From Hirundichthys speculiger (Eukaryota > Chordata > Actinopteri > Beloniformes > Exocoetidae), in contig JAGFBZ010002383.1 of assembly GCA_018398805.1 (NCBI GenBank), positions 186,001 through 250,000 on the forward strand: a stretch of DNA of 64,000 nt, in the 5' to 3' direction. Below are positions 34,501-49,500 of this stretch, piece after piece (position 1 is the first letter of the stretch; each line of letters begins with the position of its first letter). A program made the position numbers and the translations under genes. Below the pieces are notes generated by a model. That model made no database searches and was not told the origin of the DNA. It was given only the letters and a program-made list of their open reading frames with translations.

Positions 34501-37500
34501 CCCTACGTGGGAGTTTTTTACCTGCCATTATCATTGATTGGATTTAATTATATAATCTTAGTTGATGATATTTGCTCGGGGGTCATGCTCTGGGTCTCTG
34601 TAAAGCGCCTAGAGACAATTGTCATTGTAACAGACGCTATATAAATAAAATTGAATTGAATTGAATTGAATTGAGACCTCAAACCGTGCTGAAGGATTGA
34701 AAAGGAATGTGGCCCTCGAGAGCATGGACATTATTGGCTTAAAATTTAAACCAATGTTTGAAGACTTAAAATAAGCTTATTGACAATAAACTACATCTCC
34801 CACAATGCATTATGTCATTACCCACAACGATAACAGTATCTCACCATGAGCAAAACATCAATACGATTTTCAGAACTAATGGACTTAAGAAAAACCTCTA
34901 CAAACTAACCCCAAAATGTCCAAGAAAAGAAAAATGATGCCCAAGAATGCAGTTTCATGAACGATGGGAAAACAAATACAAGTTTGTATCTCAAGGTGAT
35001 AAAACAGTATGTCTTTTGTGTTATGAGGCGGTGTCAATCATGAAAGAGTTTAATCTACATCGGTATTTTGACAGCAAACACGGAGCTAAGTATGCTAAAT
35101 TTAGCCTACAAGAAAAACAAAGAACCACTTCCTCAACCAAGCTAATGGAAACTGAGTGATGTTTACAGAGTCTGTTACCATGGCAATGGACTCTGTAAAC
35201 ATCACCTGTGCGAGAGCAGGTTTACAGCCACAAACCCTGAGTTTAATATAATGAGTTAAATATTTGAAACTTTAATACATAATAAATACAGAAACCGTTA
35301 ATAACAATAAAATAAGGTGCAGTTTAATTTATTTTGAATTACATTGCATTTTGTTACATTCATGCTGTCAATCTGGCCTTTCGAGGGCCACCATGATGCT
35401 GATGTGGCCTTGATCTAAGACATCCAGGGTTGAAGTCCCCTGTATTAGAGGAACATTCGCTCCCATAAAGACGTTTTCAGGGAAGGCTTTGCATCTTTCA
35501 GCAGGACAATCCCAAACAACATACTGCACCCAAAAGAGTCTGAGTGCTGAACTGGGTCAGACTTTTCCGCATCTGAAATCATTTGTAGCATCATGAAACA
35601 AAAAAAAATACAACAAAGATGACCCGGGGCTGTTGAACAGCTCAAATCCCGTATCTGTGAAGAATGGTACTATGGAAACATCTCAGACCGAATTTGGGCA
35701 CCCCTGCTCCAAACCTTTGGAAACTTCTAAACTAAACAAATGTAAACAGCTTCTTTGTGCCAATTAATGTAAAAAAAAAAAGTAAATTAATGAGTCATTT
35801 AAACATTTGTTTACTTGCCACAGCTAAAGCTGTTTTTCCATCAGTTGTATTGGAGATTATTTTTCATTTGACTTTTTAGGAGGAGATAAGCTCATCTGCT
35901 CACGATGCAGATTCGTTACAAACATTTAACTCAGACTTTTCAGGACGTGTCGGAATTCCTGACAAGCATCGGACTTGGAAGTGATCATGCCAACATTCTC
36001 ACTTTTCTGTGAGAACGGCGCAAAGAGCGATCAGTTTTAAAACGCATCAAAAGCGGCATTTCTCCATTACGGCTGTTAGAGTATCTGCTAATTACACGCA
36101 GATGCAACAGTTGAATTTTTTTTTTTCTTTTCTCCCATACATCAAAGCGCAGGTATTGAATGTTCAGTGCTTCAGTGTGTAAAGCAGTGACGTTGGGGAT
36201 GCAGCAAGGCTTGTTTGCTGGTCCCTGGATATATACGATACGATACACGATATTCGGCTCACAATACGATATATATTGATATTCATCTTACAATACATTT
36301 ACATCATTTCCGAAAGATTTTAAAGGGACAAAACTGATTTTGGTGACATCTTGTGAGTGTTTCAATGACTTTGTTTGAATTAATTGAACTGAAAGCATCA
36401 ATTACACATTATATGGCTGACAGGCAGCTTGTAAATGCTGGACAAAATTAATAAAAGATTTGTTGAGAAAAATAGTTTCATTTATTTAAACATTGCAAAT
36501 TGTTGCTTGCAAGCTTTAATAGGTCGGACACGGGGGTTTTGAAAGAAGCTTAGAATATTGATAGCCGCGGCTGAAAAATCAATACTTTCTGGGGAAATAA
36601 AATATCGATATATATCGCAGAATCGATAAAATCGCTCAGCTCTAGCGCACATCTAGATTTTTAAACGGTACTATACGTGATCTCTGATCATCATGTCCCT
36701 GAACAGCATCTTTTTCGCTTTGCCTTCCAGTCCGGAGGCTTCTACAGCGCCGAGGATGCTGACTCTGTCCCGGCGTCAGGGGGGCAGGAGAAGCGAGAGG
36801 GGGCCTTCTGCGTCTGGACGGCCTCCGAAATCCGGGATCTCCTGCCAGATGTGGTGGAGGGTGCAGCTGGAGCCGCCACACAGGCGGACGTCTTCATGCA
36901 TCACTACGGGGTCAAGGACCAAGGCAACGTCGCACCAGAACAGGTACGGGCTCTGTTGGCGTTTGAATCTTTTGATTGATCGCAGTTTCAGATTCAGCGA
37001 ATAAATTGAAACGTTGACTCTCATGAACTTCAGACACTCCTTTAAGGTTTTAGATTCTGTCCACTGAGGCATCAACGTGGCATCTGCTGCAGCATGTAGG
37101 GTTCACTTTCTGTCAAAACCTTATATCCGGTCTTGCCAGGACCCGCACGGGGAGCTGCAGGGCCAGAACGTGCTGATCGTCCGTTATTCGGTCGAGCTAA
37201 CAGCTGCCCGCTTCGGCATCACGGTCGAGAAAGTCAACGAGCTCCTGGCCGCCGCCAGAGCCAAGATGGCCGAAGTGAGAAGCGTTCGGCCACGCCCGCA
37301 CCTGGACACCAAGATGTTGGCCTCGTGGAACGGTAAATATTCAGACGGTCGCCTCTTCTGGCGGGAAAATTCCAACAAACCTACGTACGATATGCAGAAG
37401 TCGTAGTCAGGATGTGGGTCAATAGATTAGACGGCTGTTGTCGTTCTGCATTAAAGTGATTCCAATTTTGACCCTCTTTAACTCTGTTAAACCAGCACAC

Positions 37501-40500
37501 AATCTAAATAAACACTAGGGGTGTGGAAAAAATTCGATTTGGCAATATATCGCGATTTTCGGCCGCCCAATATAATATCAATTTTTCATCTCCTAATATC
37601 GCTTTTTTCAAAAACACTAATAATAAACAATAAATAGGTTGTTTTGAAGGTAATAGTTTTGACTCAGTTTGTCCTCTGAATGATCAATATCATCTGATGA
37701 ACATATATAGCAACTTGATTTTTCATTTCTACTCTTAATTTTGATATTAACTGGGTAGAATATTGCAATATATCGTGATATCGCGATAATATCGTATTGT
37801 GACCCAAGTATCATGATACATATCGTATTGCGAGGTCCTTGCCAATACTCACCCTTGATAAACACACGAAAACGGTCTTCCTTCTCAAGCTGTCTGTCGG
37901 GGAGAAAACGAGGCTCTGCCACCCCGAGAACTTTCCAATCAGACCTCGGCTTTTTTTCTCATTTTTAATTTTTTTTCCCTCTTCTTTAACGAACAAACCG
38001 CTCCGTTAATCACCTGTCCTCCGCTGCAACGCTTTGAAGACCGGGCTGTGCACCAGCGGCTTTGATACACTACATGAAAGAGGAATGGAGGGAGGGAGGA
38101 AGGAAGGGGTGTAGAAAGGGACGAGAGAAGGAAGGAGGGCAAATTTGTAGAGTTCAAAGAGAGTGAAAAGTAACTAAGCTGGAACTGAGGTTTGGCGAGA
38201 CATTAGCGCCTCGGCGGGAAGGGAACATCACATTTTAAGAAAAGTAAAGGGTTTTTTTGTTTTGTTGTTTCACCACAAGCCTCATCACTGCTGCTTCCTC
38301 CCCGTCAGGCCTGATGCTGTCGGCCTACGCCCGTGCCGGTGCTGTGCTGGGAGACGGCGCCCTGCTGGAGAGAGCGCTGCAGGCGGGCAGCTTCCTGAAA
38401 GAGCACCTGTGGGACGCCGAGCGGCAGACGGTGCTGCGGTCGTGTTTATCGGGGAGACCAGATGGATGTGCAACAGATGTAAGAGAGAGTTCGGATGATC
38501 GTTGCATTATTTTGCGGACTTTACAGCTCCGGTCAGAATGAGAGGGAGAATCCCACGGTTCCCGCCCCGGCCCAACAAATTAGATTAGCTTTATTTTAGG
38601 CTGTTAAACTCTAAAGCAGTAATGTTTATTGGGGTTTTTTGGGGCTTTTTTGATTCAGGCACAACTCTCTTGGGCTCCTGTCAAAGCATTTCAGTTGCTT
38701 TGAGGTATCGAATTTGACTGTGTCGTTACAAAACCATAATTCTTTGATTTTTCAGCAACTCTAATCTAGATTTGCGTCATCAGACTTGCTGATGCTGTAC
38801 CGCCAAACCGCTACTGTCCTGTGGCTTTTCCACAAAGCTTGAGCTTGTCAGATGGATGGCATCAGAAACGCTCGGGTTGACTCAGGGACTGAGAGGCGTC
38901 CAGGTCTTGTGACCGGAAACCATCACCTCTTTCGCTAGGGATCCACGGTAACTGTTTTTTTTTAAAACTTTCAGCTCCTAAAGGCCGATACCAATAACCG
39001 ATAACACACACATTTACCTAAGATCATTACATCAATACTATGAACAAAACCAAAAACAGTTTTGACTCTTTAAATGAACAGATATTTATTTTTTCCAATG
39101 AAAAACTATTGGCAAGCCTCTCAAACATTTTCGTAAAGCTATCAAGCAAACTTATTTGATATCTCACATCAACTTAAATAAGCTGCATTACTCACTGATA
39201 TAGAAAATAAAGATTCCTTGAACTGATGAAAATACATGCTGCAGAATAATTAACTGAAAAAGATTTATGTTTAAAGGAGTTTGGCTTGTGGTTCCATTTA
39301 AATGAATACCTTTAATTAAAGTAAATGAGGTTCAGTAGTTTTTGTTTATTTTATCTGATGGAAGCTTTAAATGAGGGAGAGGAGAGACTTGCTAGTGGCT
39401 AGCTCACATTAACTCACGTTAGCTAATGTTAGCTCATGTTAGCTTATGTTTCAGGTGGCTGATCAGGTTTGACGTATTAACGCTTGTGCTTCCCTCCTTG
39501 TGGAATTCGCTTGGAGCATTCGTCACTAATAACTAGCAAACTATCTTCTTCTGAAACTTTAACAAAGTTCCATAGAATCGCCGCCATGTTGTTTCTTTTC
39601 ATCAACATGCTGTGCTGCAGGCTGCATTCAAGGTGTAACGTAAATTCCCACGTTCCCTCGTTTGCTAGTCGTTCTGCCTTTTCTATTTTTTTCTTTTTTT
39701 TCTGTGTAACATGTAGTAAAATACTGCGAATATCAATTCAAGTTAGCAACTATCTAAAATTATGACCGAGTTAACAAGTTGTTTTCTGGCATGAGGGGTT
39801 ATTCTTTATTTTCCTGATTGAGAAATCATTTTTCTGATTATGCAGACGTCACTTGAATATAACATTTATTGACGGTTATTCAAGGCTCAGTGGGAGCGAG
39901 GCACTGCTGTGTTGACAAAAATATATGTTATCGGGGATATTCGTCATGATATCAGACTTATCAGAATGATGTCAAAATTTTCCTGTTATCGGTCCGATAA
40001 TTATCGTGTACCCCTATCTTTCCCCACTGTTCTAGACAGTGGGGATCTTTTTCCTGAATGTTCTGGTGTCTGATATTGAGGCCAAACAGCTCCAGCTCTA
40101 AGTCAGTCAGCCAACAGCACATTGTTCCATAAGTCTTGTGGTTTGTTCACAACTTCGCTCGTGATTCCATGTTCCATGAGCTCCTGCTGATGACCGGAGG
40201 GCCGGTGATTATCTTCAGCTCACCATCTTAAATCCTGTGGCGTTAGTAAAGGGGCTTCTTAGAGTTGCACACATGCTTTTTTTAAGGGTATTTGTTAAAT
40301 CAACGGCGCCACAGTGGAAAAGAAAATAAAAAAAGGTGTGTTGTTGTTAAGCAGGGTGTTAACTTTCACACATTTTACTGCACATAAAGCCAGTTGGTGA
40401 TTGTGAATAGGATGGAGGAGTGTGAAAGCGTGGTGGTCTTTTTCTTTCTGATGGACCGGCCACTTATCCAGGATGTACCTCTCACCATATGTCATCCGGG

Positions 40501-43500
40501 ATGAGCTTCGGCGTCTGGCGACCTTTTTATTGGATAGTCGCCACGGCTGATGGATAGTTAGATGAGGGCTAATTGCTTGCTTCCACGTTTGCTGACTTGC
40601 AGTCTTTCGCTGGCACATTTTTCAGCTCTGAGTGGGATGGACTGAATCGATTTCGAGAACGGGCGCATGATCCTGCGAGTCTGGAGAAACAAAGGAGATA
40701 CCGGCTCATTAGGACTTTTTCCCCGTCGTCATCAGAAACGCGACAGATTACTTGTGACAATATTGGAATCTGCATTTTTTTGAAGCGGTATTATGTCTCA
40801 GCTACGTTTGAAGCTACGAAGCTTTGACTTCTGTTTATTTAATGACAAAAAAAAAGAAATTTTTTTTTTTTTTTTTTTTACAGAGAGGTATAATTCTCTA
40901 TTTTCTGCAAAGATTTGCTGGTTGATACTGATAACGATACTGATACTGTTGATACTGATAACTCCTAATGGCCGATACCGATAACCGATAACACACACAT
41001 TTACCTAAGATCATTACATCAATATTATGAACAAACAGTTTTGACTCTTTAAATGAACAGATATTTATTTTTTCTAATGAAAAACTATTGGCAAGCCTCT
41101 CAAACATTTTCGTAAAGCTATCAAACAAACCTATTTGATATCACACATCAACTTAAATAAGGTGCATTACTGACTGATATAAAAAATAAAGGCTCCCTGA
41201 ACTGATGGAAATACATGCATCAGAATTACAAACTGAAAAAGTGCATTCCAGAAGTTTACAAAAAAAAAATTAAACAGAAAATTAATGCACTGACACTAGT
41301 TTGAATCTAACATTTCTACCTTCTACCCATTTCACCTTTACCCGTGGCTCATCTTTGGCAATTTCTTGGATTTTTCAAAAGCCTCGTTGATGTGTGTAAG
41401 TCCCGGTGAATTCTCTGCTGCTGGCTTGCTCATGTTAGCTCACGTTAGCTCACGTTAGCACGATTTCAAAACTTTCAAAAGTGATGGTTACGTTTCAGAT
41501 GGCTAGTCGGGTTTGACGTATTAAAGCTTGTGCTATTTTTCCCTCCTCGTGGAATTCGCTTGGAGCATTTGTCACAAATAACCAGCGAACTATCTTCTTC
41601 GGAAACTTTAAAGAAGTTCCATACTATCGCTGCCATGTTTGTTTGTTTTGAGCTGCAGGCTGCATTCAATGTGTAACGTAAATTCCTCCGTTTCCTAGTT
41701 TGCTAGTCGTTCTTCCGGCCTATTTTTTCTATTTTGTGTGTGTAACATGTGGGAAAATACTGCGAATATCAATTCAAGTTAGCATCTACCAAAATTATGA
41801 CAGAGTTAACAAGCTGTTTTCTGGCATGAGGGGGTAGTCTTGATTTTCTCGATTGAGAAATCATTTTTCTGATTATGCTGACGTCACTTGAACATAACAT
41901 TCACTGCTGGTTATTCAGGTCTCAGAGGGAGCGAGGCACTGCTGTGTTGACAAAAATATATATGTTATCGGGGCTTTTCGTCATGATATCTGACTTATCG
42001 AAATGACGTAACTACAGTGACCCCTTGGCAATTCGTGGTTTAAGTTCCGCGGTTTTAGTTATTCACGGATTTTTCAGAAATATATAATATAATTCTTAAA
42101 AATTAAAAAAATCGCGGAAACATCACAGGATGTTGTGTGCATTCTCTCACAGTGAAGAAATGTTGTGAGCCAGCCTGGCCCCTTTAAGAAGGTGGCCTTA
42201 TGGGTAATGGTGTGGCCTTATGGGTAATGTAGTGTGTGTGTCGTGGGACGGCAGAAGAAAACGGGGTTAGATGAAAAGTCAGAGAACGTGCTCTCTTGCA
42301 CAACAGGAACCAGTTACGGTAAAGCTGCATTTATATGCAGCGGGCCAGTTATTGGATTTCTTCTCCCATCTCTGTCATAGCGTGGATTTGAAACAAGATT
42401 GGCCAAATTTAAATGAGATTACAGAGGCCTGTTGAATAAGCCATGATGATGCTTTTTCTCCCGGTCAGAGATTAACAATGCAGTGAGAAGAGCGAGCCTC
42501 TGGCCCCTTAATTAACGTCTGAAACTTCACTTGAAATTATCCGAGAGCCCACTTTGAAACAAGATAGGAATAATTTAAACATCGCTGCGTGGATTTGGCT
42601 CTCGGAGGGCGCGTGAACACGAACGGAGGCCCCTGTTGGTCCGACACCACCGCTTCCTCTGGCCTGGTTCTGCTGGCCGGCCCCGTGCCCCAGATACTGT
42701 TTATGAGCGAGTGTGAAATCCCACCGAATCAGCGGGAAAATGCGCCAGGGGTCCCACAACAATCCGTGATGAAATGCGTGCACTTTCACGCGCGCCGCGT
42801 GCCCAAACGCGCCGACCTTGTTCCAAAGGCTCCTCGTCGTTTATTACCGCCCGGCTCAGGATGGTGTCGGCTCTGAAAACGCTTACCGAGGCCATTTTTC
42901 CTCAAATCCTGTTTGGTTTCCGTACGTGAGTAAATCACTCTTTTGTGCCAGGCACAAACAAGCTGCGAGCTAATTTACCGGGAGGAAAAATGGGTCAAAC
43001 GGTGCGAAAGTTTCCAGAGTTGATGCTGTTGATTTTTTGTTTGTTTCTCATAAAATCAGTTTACACCTCTGGAGGTCCTTTCTTTTATTTCCCCCTTTAT
43101 TAATATTTCCACTTCTGGCATATGTGAAACCTACTGCCTTATTTCTACTTTCTCTTGTCACAATAACATCTTCACAAGCTGTCATGCTGCTTCCTTCCTT
43201 CCTTCCTTCCTTCCTTCCTTCCTTCACCTCCTCACATGCTTGATGGGATTTGCTGCTGCTACATTCGTTGCACACGCGTGTCCTGATCATGACAGTAGCA
43301 TGAGTGACTGGTTTGCACAGAAAGTCATTCAAAAGGTGGCTTAAAACAAATTTCCATTCACTGTAAAAAGACATGAAATCAGACTAAACTCTTCCTGTTT
43401 TAATTCAGTTGCGATTACCATTTTTTTTCTATTTGCTAAATGTCAGAATAATGACAGAGAGAGAGAGAATGATTTAGATAATTTTTCATGACTTTCATCA

Positions 43501-46500
43501 AAGTTTACATACATTTCCTTCATATATGCTAGCAGTCCAGTTAAATCAGAAGCTTCCAGAGCTGTGACATCATCATGTTTAAAAGCCCAGTAATCTTAGT
43601 CTTAACTTCTGACTTTGAACAAAGTAATAAAATAAATCTCATTCATAGTCTGGAGTCAAACCTGCGACCTCTGCAGGACTGCAAGGCAAGGCAGGTTTAT
43701 TTGTAGAGCACATTTCGTGTACAAGACAATTCAGGATGCTTTTACATGAAACAATAGAAGCATTACAGAGCATTAAAAAAAGTACATTAAAACAGGAGGC
43801 AATAAAAAGAAGATAAAATAATAAAATGCACAAAGTTAATCAACAGTTGTTTTGATTAAAAAAAAAAAAGATTAAAAATGTAGATAAAATGCAAGAAATA
43901 AAAGTTAGTTGTTTTGATAAAAATGTGGCAAATAGAAAAGTTTTTACCTTGATTTAAAACTGCTGAGAGTGTCAGTTTGTTCCACATGTGAGGAAGCATA
44001 AAAATGGATGTAGCATTTAGTTCTGATTCTGGGAACAGAAAGTCGACTTGACCCTGATGACCTGAGGGATCTGGTGGGTTCAGAACCAACCAGAAGATCC
44101 TGAATGTATTTTGGCTCTAAACCAGTGATTCTCAAACTTTTAATAATGCGTAACACCGGAGAAACTGTTCAGCTCTCTGAGTACCACCATGATGACCAGT
44201 TTTAAAATATAGCCATATATGTCTTCTCAATTAGCTTTAAACACACAGAGAAGTTTATTCCTTATTGTGGTTTTTTATTGTTACCTGAATTTAGTTTGAA
44301 ACATAGTTTTTACAATGCATTGTATGTTTCCGATTAAAAAAAAAAAAGAAAAGAAAAAAGTGAAAATGTGGAAAGTCATGACATTCCCCAGCGTACCACC
44401 AGAGAGCGCTCGCGTACCACTGGTGGAACTCGTACCACAGATTGCACACCACTGCTCTAAACCATTCAGTGCTTTGTAAACTAACAGCAGGATTTTGAAG
44501 TCAATTCTTTGAGAAACAGGGAGCCAGTGTAAAGATCTGAGGACTGGAGTGAAGTGATCCAGTTTCCTGGTGTTAGTGAGGACTGGAGCAGCAGGTTCTG
44601 GACTAACTGCAGCTGTCTGATGGTCTTTTTAGGGAGACCTGTCAGGACAGCGTTACAGTAGTCTAATCTAGTTTTTCTAGATCCTGCAGAGACATCAGTC
44701 CTTTAATCCTGAATATGTTCTTTAAGTGATAATAGTCCAACTTCACATCTCTCTTAATGTGACAACTGAAGTTCAGGTCTGAGTCCATGACTACACCCAG
44801 ATTTCTGGCTTTGTTTTTGGTTCTGCAGCCTCTTTATTTGAGCCACTGAGCTACACAGCGGCCAGTGACTCGAAGCAGTTTTAAATGGAATATTCTTTTG
44901 CAATAAAATGACAGTTAACGTTAGCACTTGGGGCAATCAATTTATGTCAAACTAAATAGCTAAATAGCTAAGACTCAGAAATGTCATTTCCCTTAAAGCT
45001 GACTCGTGATGTCATCAATAGATGCAACAGCAGGAGACTTCACGGCCTCTTTCTCCACTGAACTGGATACGTACTTCGATATTTATGACAAACTAGGCAA
45101 CAGTTAGCAGCAGAGAGCATGAACTCTGCTCCTTTTAGCACCAAATTTAAACCACATTTTAGCTAAGTTCTTCTAACACCGACATATTTTCCCGTTCTTT
45201 TAAACAGGAGGTGCATCCTGTTCATTTATTTGTCCTTTCACAGGAGTCATAATTATGTCTCAGTAATTATCCTATTAACACAAATGTGTAAATTTATTTC
45301 TGATCCACAATTAATTCCAACTAATCCACTTATTATCAACATCAATTATAAGCATGAAAGAAAAAGATCCTTTTAACACTTTGATTTATTTTAGCACTTT
45401 TACTCAAAAAATACTCAAGTTATTGAATGTTTTCTGATGAATTTAATGAAATCGACTGGTCAAAAATCAAATATATCAGAGGAAAATAGAACATTTAAAT
45501 ATTTACCAGTTCTGTGAAGCTCTGGTTGACGCTCTAAAAGGAAAATGGGTTTTTTGAAGTTAAAAGCACAGAAATCTAAAATCATTGTCAGACGCGGAGC
45601 GAACATAGACCTAAAGTCCAACAAAGATGCTCTGTTTTCTGTCTATGTGCAGTGTAGGTGGCCTCCGTATTTTGCAAACTGATAACAAATCTGACAAACA
45701 CTCATTTTAAAAAAGCCGCCCAGACTGAAATAACTCGAGCGTTTATGTGGTGCTCATTCGTTTCGCTGCCATGCCTTTGAGCGCTCGTTCTTCCTCAGTC
45801 GTAAATCAGTCTCAGCTCTTCTGAAGTTCATTCTTCGATCTTCAAAACGACGCGGCGGGAGGTTTGGTAAGAGATAGCGATGGAAAGGTGGTGATGGGTG
45901 TCGGCAGACGAGCTGGTGCACAAATCAAATGCTTGATAAATAAAAGACATGCGAGATGAATTCCAATATGGCTACAGGACAGCAAGGCAAATGAAACACA
46001 GAAATCTGTCCGGGTGCACCTTTTCTTCCGCCATCTTGCCTTTTTATTTTCCAACATGTCATGACGCGACGGTGCTTTATATGTTACTGCGAGTCATAAT
46101 CCCATTTACGTTTGCCAGCTCAGAGCCGTATTAGAACGGTCTCCGACATAAAGGTCGCTGCTGTTGTAAAAATCATGAGACTCGATGTGTTTACGTGAAC
46201 TATACGGCCCCAATATGTTTCTGGCTCTCAGGCTTATTCACAGGGGAGGTGAGCGGCGTATCAGGGGCACGTTTATTCTAAAACGGTCTCCTTGTGCTTT
46301 GATACGGTGGAGCGACGAGGTGTTTTATCTCCTCTCAGGGAAACGACTCATCTGACACGTGCCATTGAAGGACTGTTGAGCATTTCTGAGGCTTTTTACT
46401 TTTTTTTTTTTTTTTCCTTCTGCATGATCGTAAGTGTCCTCTTGAGGTCTTGTCTCAAGCTGTCATCTCCTTGTGGAGTCACCTCAGCTAGACGACCCGT

Positions 46501-49500
46501 CTGTCTGTGACAGAAGACGGTTAAAAAAAATGTGAAGGGTCTGGAAATGAGTTGTTGATAATAAAAAGGGCAACGCTAAAGTTATTTGGTGATTCATGAA
46601 GTCTTGATGGTCCCCAAAAGTTAGTCATCTTTCTTGTTTTCAATTCCTTTTTTTCTCTAAAAAGATTGTAAAAATCCTCTGATTTTAGTATTTGGCAAAT
46701 ACAATTTCAAATGACCAACATGCAGCTATTTTTTTTTTTCCACTGTGATGATATTTAACAAAAAAAAAAAGAAGCCTGAAAGAAGCAACGCTTCGTATGA
46801 CTGAGTCGTTTGTAGCTTCACCTTCTGCAGCAGTGGAGATGGTGCTTTCCTGTAAGGGGTGTGCCAAAAAATTGATTCGCATAAGAATCGCGATTCTCAT
46901 TTGCTACGATTCAGCATCGAAATAAAATGTCTCAAAATTGCTTTAAAAAAAAAATATGAAAAAAAAAACCTCAGCTGGCAGTCCGCCTCCATTTTGTAAC
47001 TACGCGGGATGTCCTGACGCCACCACGCAGCCAGTTCTGGAACACACGCATGGAAAGCACCACAACAAAGAGGAAACAACAAAGATGGGGGAGGGGGAAC
47101 GGAGATCCAATCGGCCCCGTTTTCGCTAAAGGCTAAAATTTGGCGTCATTTCGGTTTTTACTGAATGCCCGGAAACACCGAGCTGGACATGATGCACACA
47201 GTGTGCAATTCTCGCAACAATTGAATCATCGGCAACTGGACTTAGATTTGTCTAGAAGACGTTTCGCCTCTTATCCAAGCGGCTTCATCAGTTCTCAACG
47301 CAACAGTCGGACCATCTGACTAGTGCGGACTAGTCAGACATACGTGGCTGCTCCAATCCCATGTTTTGCAAACTTATTTCATAGCTAGCTACTTAGAGAA
47401 GCAGTTAAGGACCACACACTGTTTTTGGTAAAGGCACTTTCCTCAGAATTTAAAAGGCAGCATGTTTAACTGCACAATTTTTTTAAATAAAGAGGCACTT
47501 TTGTTTTTGTTACTGAAGCAGTATATGATATTGCTTTCATGTAACAGTTGCAACAATTTTATCTAAGCATGGATAAATGTTTCAAACTTAATAAATGTGG
47601 AAAAAGACACTTTGATGTCCCCATTTGTCATTCTGACTTGCAAAGCAGATGGTAGTAGATCATGGTCAGAAATCATGAATAAAATTGTTTTGAATCAAAA
47701 ATCAATTTTAATTCAAATCGTGGCCCCAAAAATCCGAATCTAATTGAATATTGAGATAGTAAGAGATTCACACCCCTATTTCCTGTGGGACTTTTTCAGT
47801 CCCATTGTGGAGGATTTTTTTTTGGTCCATTCTGCCTGAAAGTGTTGCTTCAGGTTTTCGCTGAGGTACTTTTCTCGTCACAGCATGTCAACAAGGCTGA
47901 GGACGACACTTGGACCGTTTCAAAGCACAGAGTCTTTCATTTCTCGGCCGTTCTGAGTCCTGGGCTCCACCGGGCTCGGGCGTAAACGGTGGCCACCGCG
48001 GTCAGTGAGGGTGATCCCGGTTGGAGCGGGGCGTCGCGTTTCAGGCGTCCCCCATAGATGCACGTCAGATCTGTTATGAGCTTGACCGAAGGTGAAGACG
48101 CTTCGATTTGCACGCAGCAGACTGAGCTGGCAGGAAGTCAGAGAGATTGGAGAGTTGGTGAGAAATCACTGAAATCTGTAACTATGGCGGGTTTGCTAAA
48201 TATGAGCTTGTTTGAGATGTGCCATGAAATCAGATGGCAGATTCCAGTCTTCCCCTTGGGACTGTCGTGAAACTGACCCCGTCACGTCTGCTCCAAGAGT
48301 GTCTGTCTGGGACAGATAAGCCGAGATGACTCCTCACTTCACCATGACCTCCCAAAATCATGCTCTTCATCTCCCTCCACCTTCCCCGGGTTTCAGCCTC
48401 TTGGCCACCGGCAGTCGGCCTCTCCCGACGCAGCGCTATCTGGCTTCCTGTCACCGTCCGTCCGCCTGCACTCACTCAGACGGGGCGCCACGGTGAGAAT
48501 TAGAAGATGGGGTGCTGTGTGGCATAACGGCACAATGTAGGAATCCAGTTGGGGTCGCAGCCAGACTCGGCGCCTTCTCAGGGAGGGGCGTGTTCGTTGA
48601 AGCGAATTACACGCATCAGCGGTGGAGAATGGGATCGGTGTGGAAAAATAACTCGGGGGAAGATATTCAAATTAAAAAGAATAAGAAGGCAAATACAATC
48701 TATTTTCATTTACAGTCTGCTTCAGCTATTGACTGCTTAGGGACAATTTTAGCAGTAAAGCAGGAAGACATGTAAAACTGCACACTGAGGTATGGGGTTA
48801 TAAATTAAAAGTCGTATTGTGTACTTCATGTTTTCCTAATATCGTGCTGCCCTTGTCTAAATATCAGGGTTTAAAAAAAACCCTTTCAGTATACAGTCAT
48901 GGCCAATAGTTATGAGAATGACACAAATATTACATTTTCACAAAGTCTGCTGCTTCAGAGTTTTTATATGTTTTTGTCAGGTGTTTCTATGTTATAATGA
49001 AATACAATTAGAAACATTTCATCAGTTTCAAAAGCTTTTATTGAGAATTACACATAATTCATGCAACAAGTCAATATTTGCAGTGCTGACCCTTCTTCTT
49101 CAAGACCTCTGCAATTCTCCCTGGCATGCTGTTAATCAACTTCTGGACCAAATCCTGACTGATGCCAGTCCATTCTTGCATAATCAATGCTTGGAGTTTG
49201 TCAGAATTTGTGGGTTTTTGATTGTCCACCCGCCTCTTGAGGATTGACCACAAGTTCTCAATGGGATTAAGATCTGGGGAGTTTCCTGGCCAAGGGCCCA
49301 AAATCTAAATGTTTTGTTCCCCGAGCCATTTCGTTTTGACTTCTGCTTTATGGCAAGATGCTCCATCATGCTGGAAAAGGCATCCTTCATCATCAAACTG
49401 CCCTTGGATGGTTGGGAGAAGTTGCTCTCGGGGGACGTTCTGGTGCCATTCTTTATTCATGGCTGTGCTTTTAGGCAAGATTGTGAGAGATCCCACTGCC

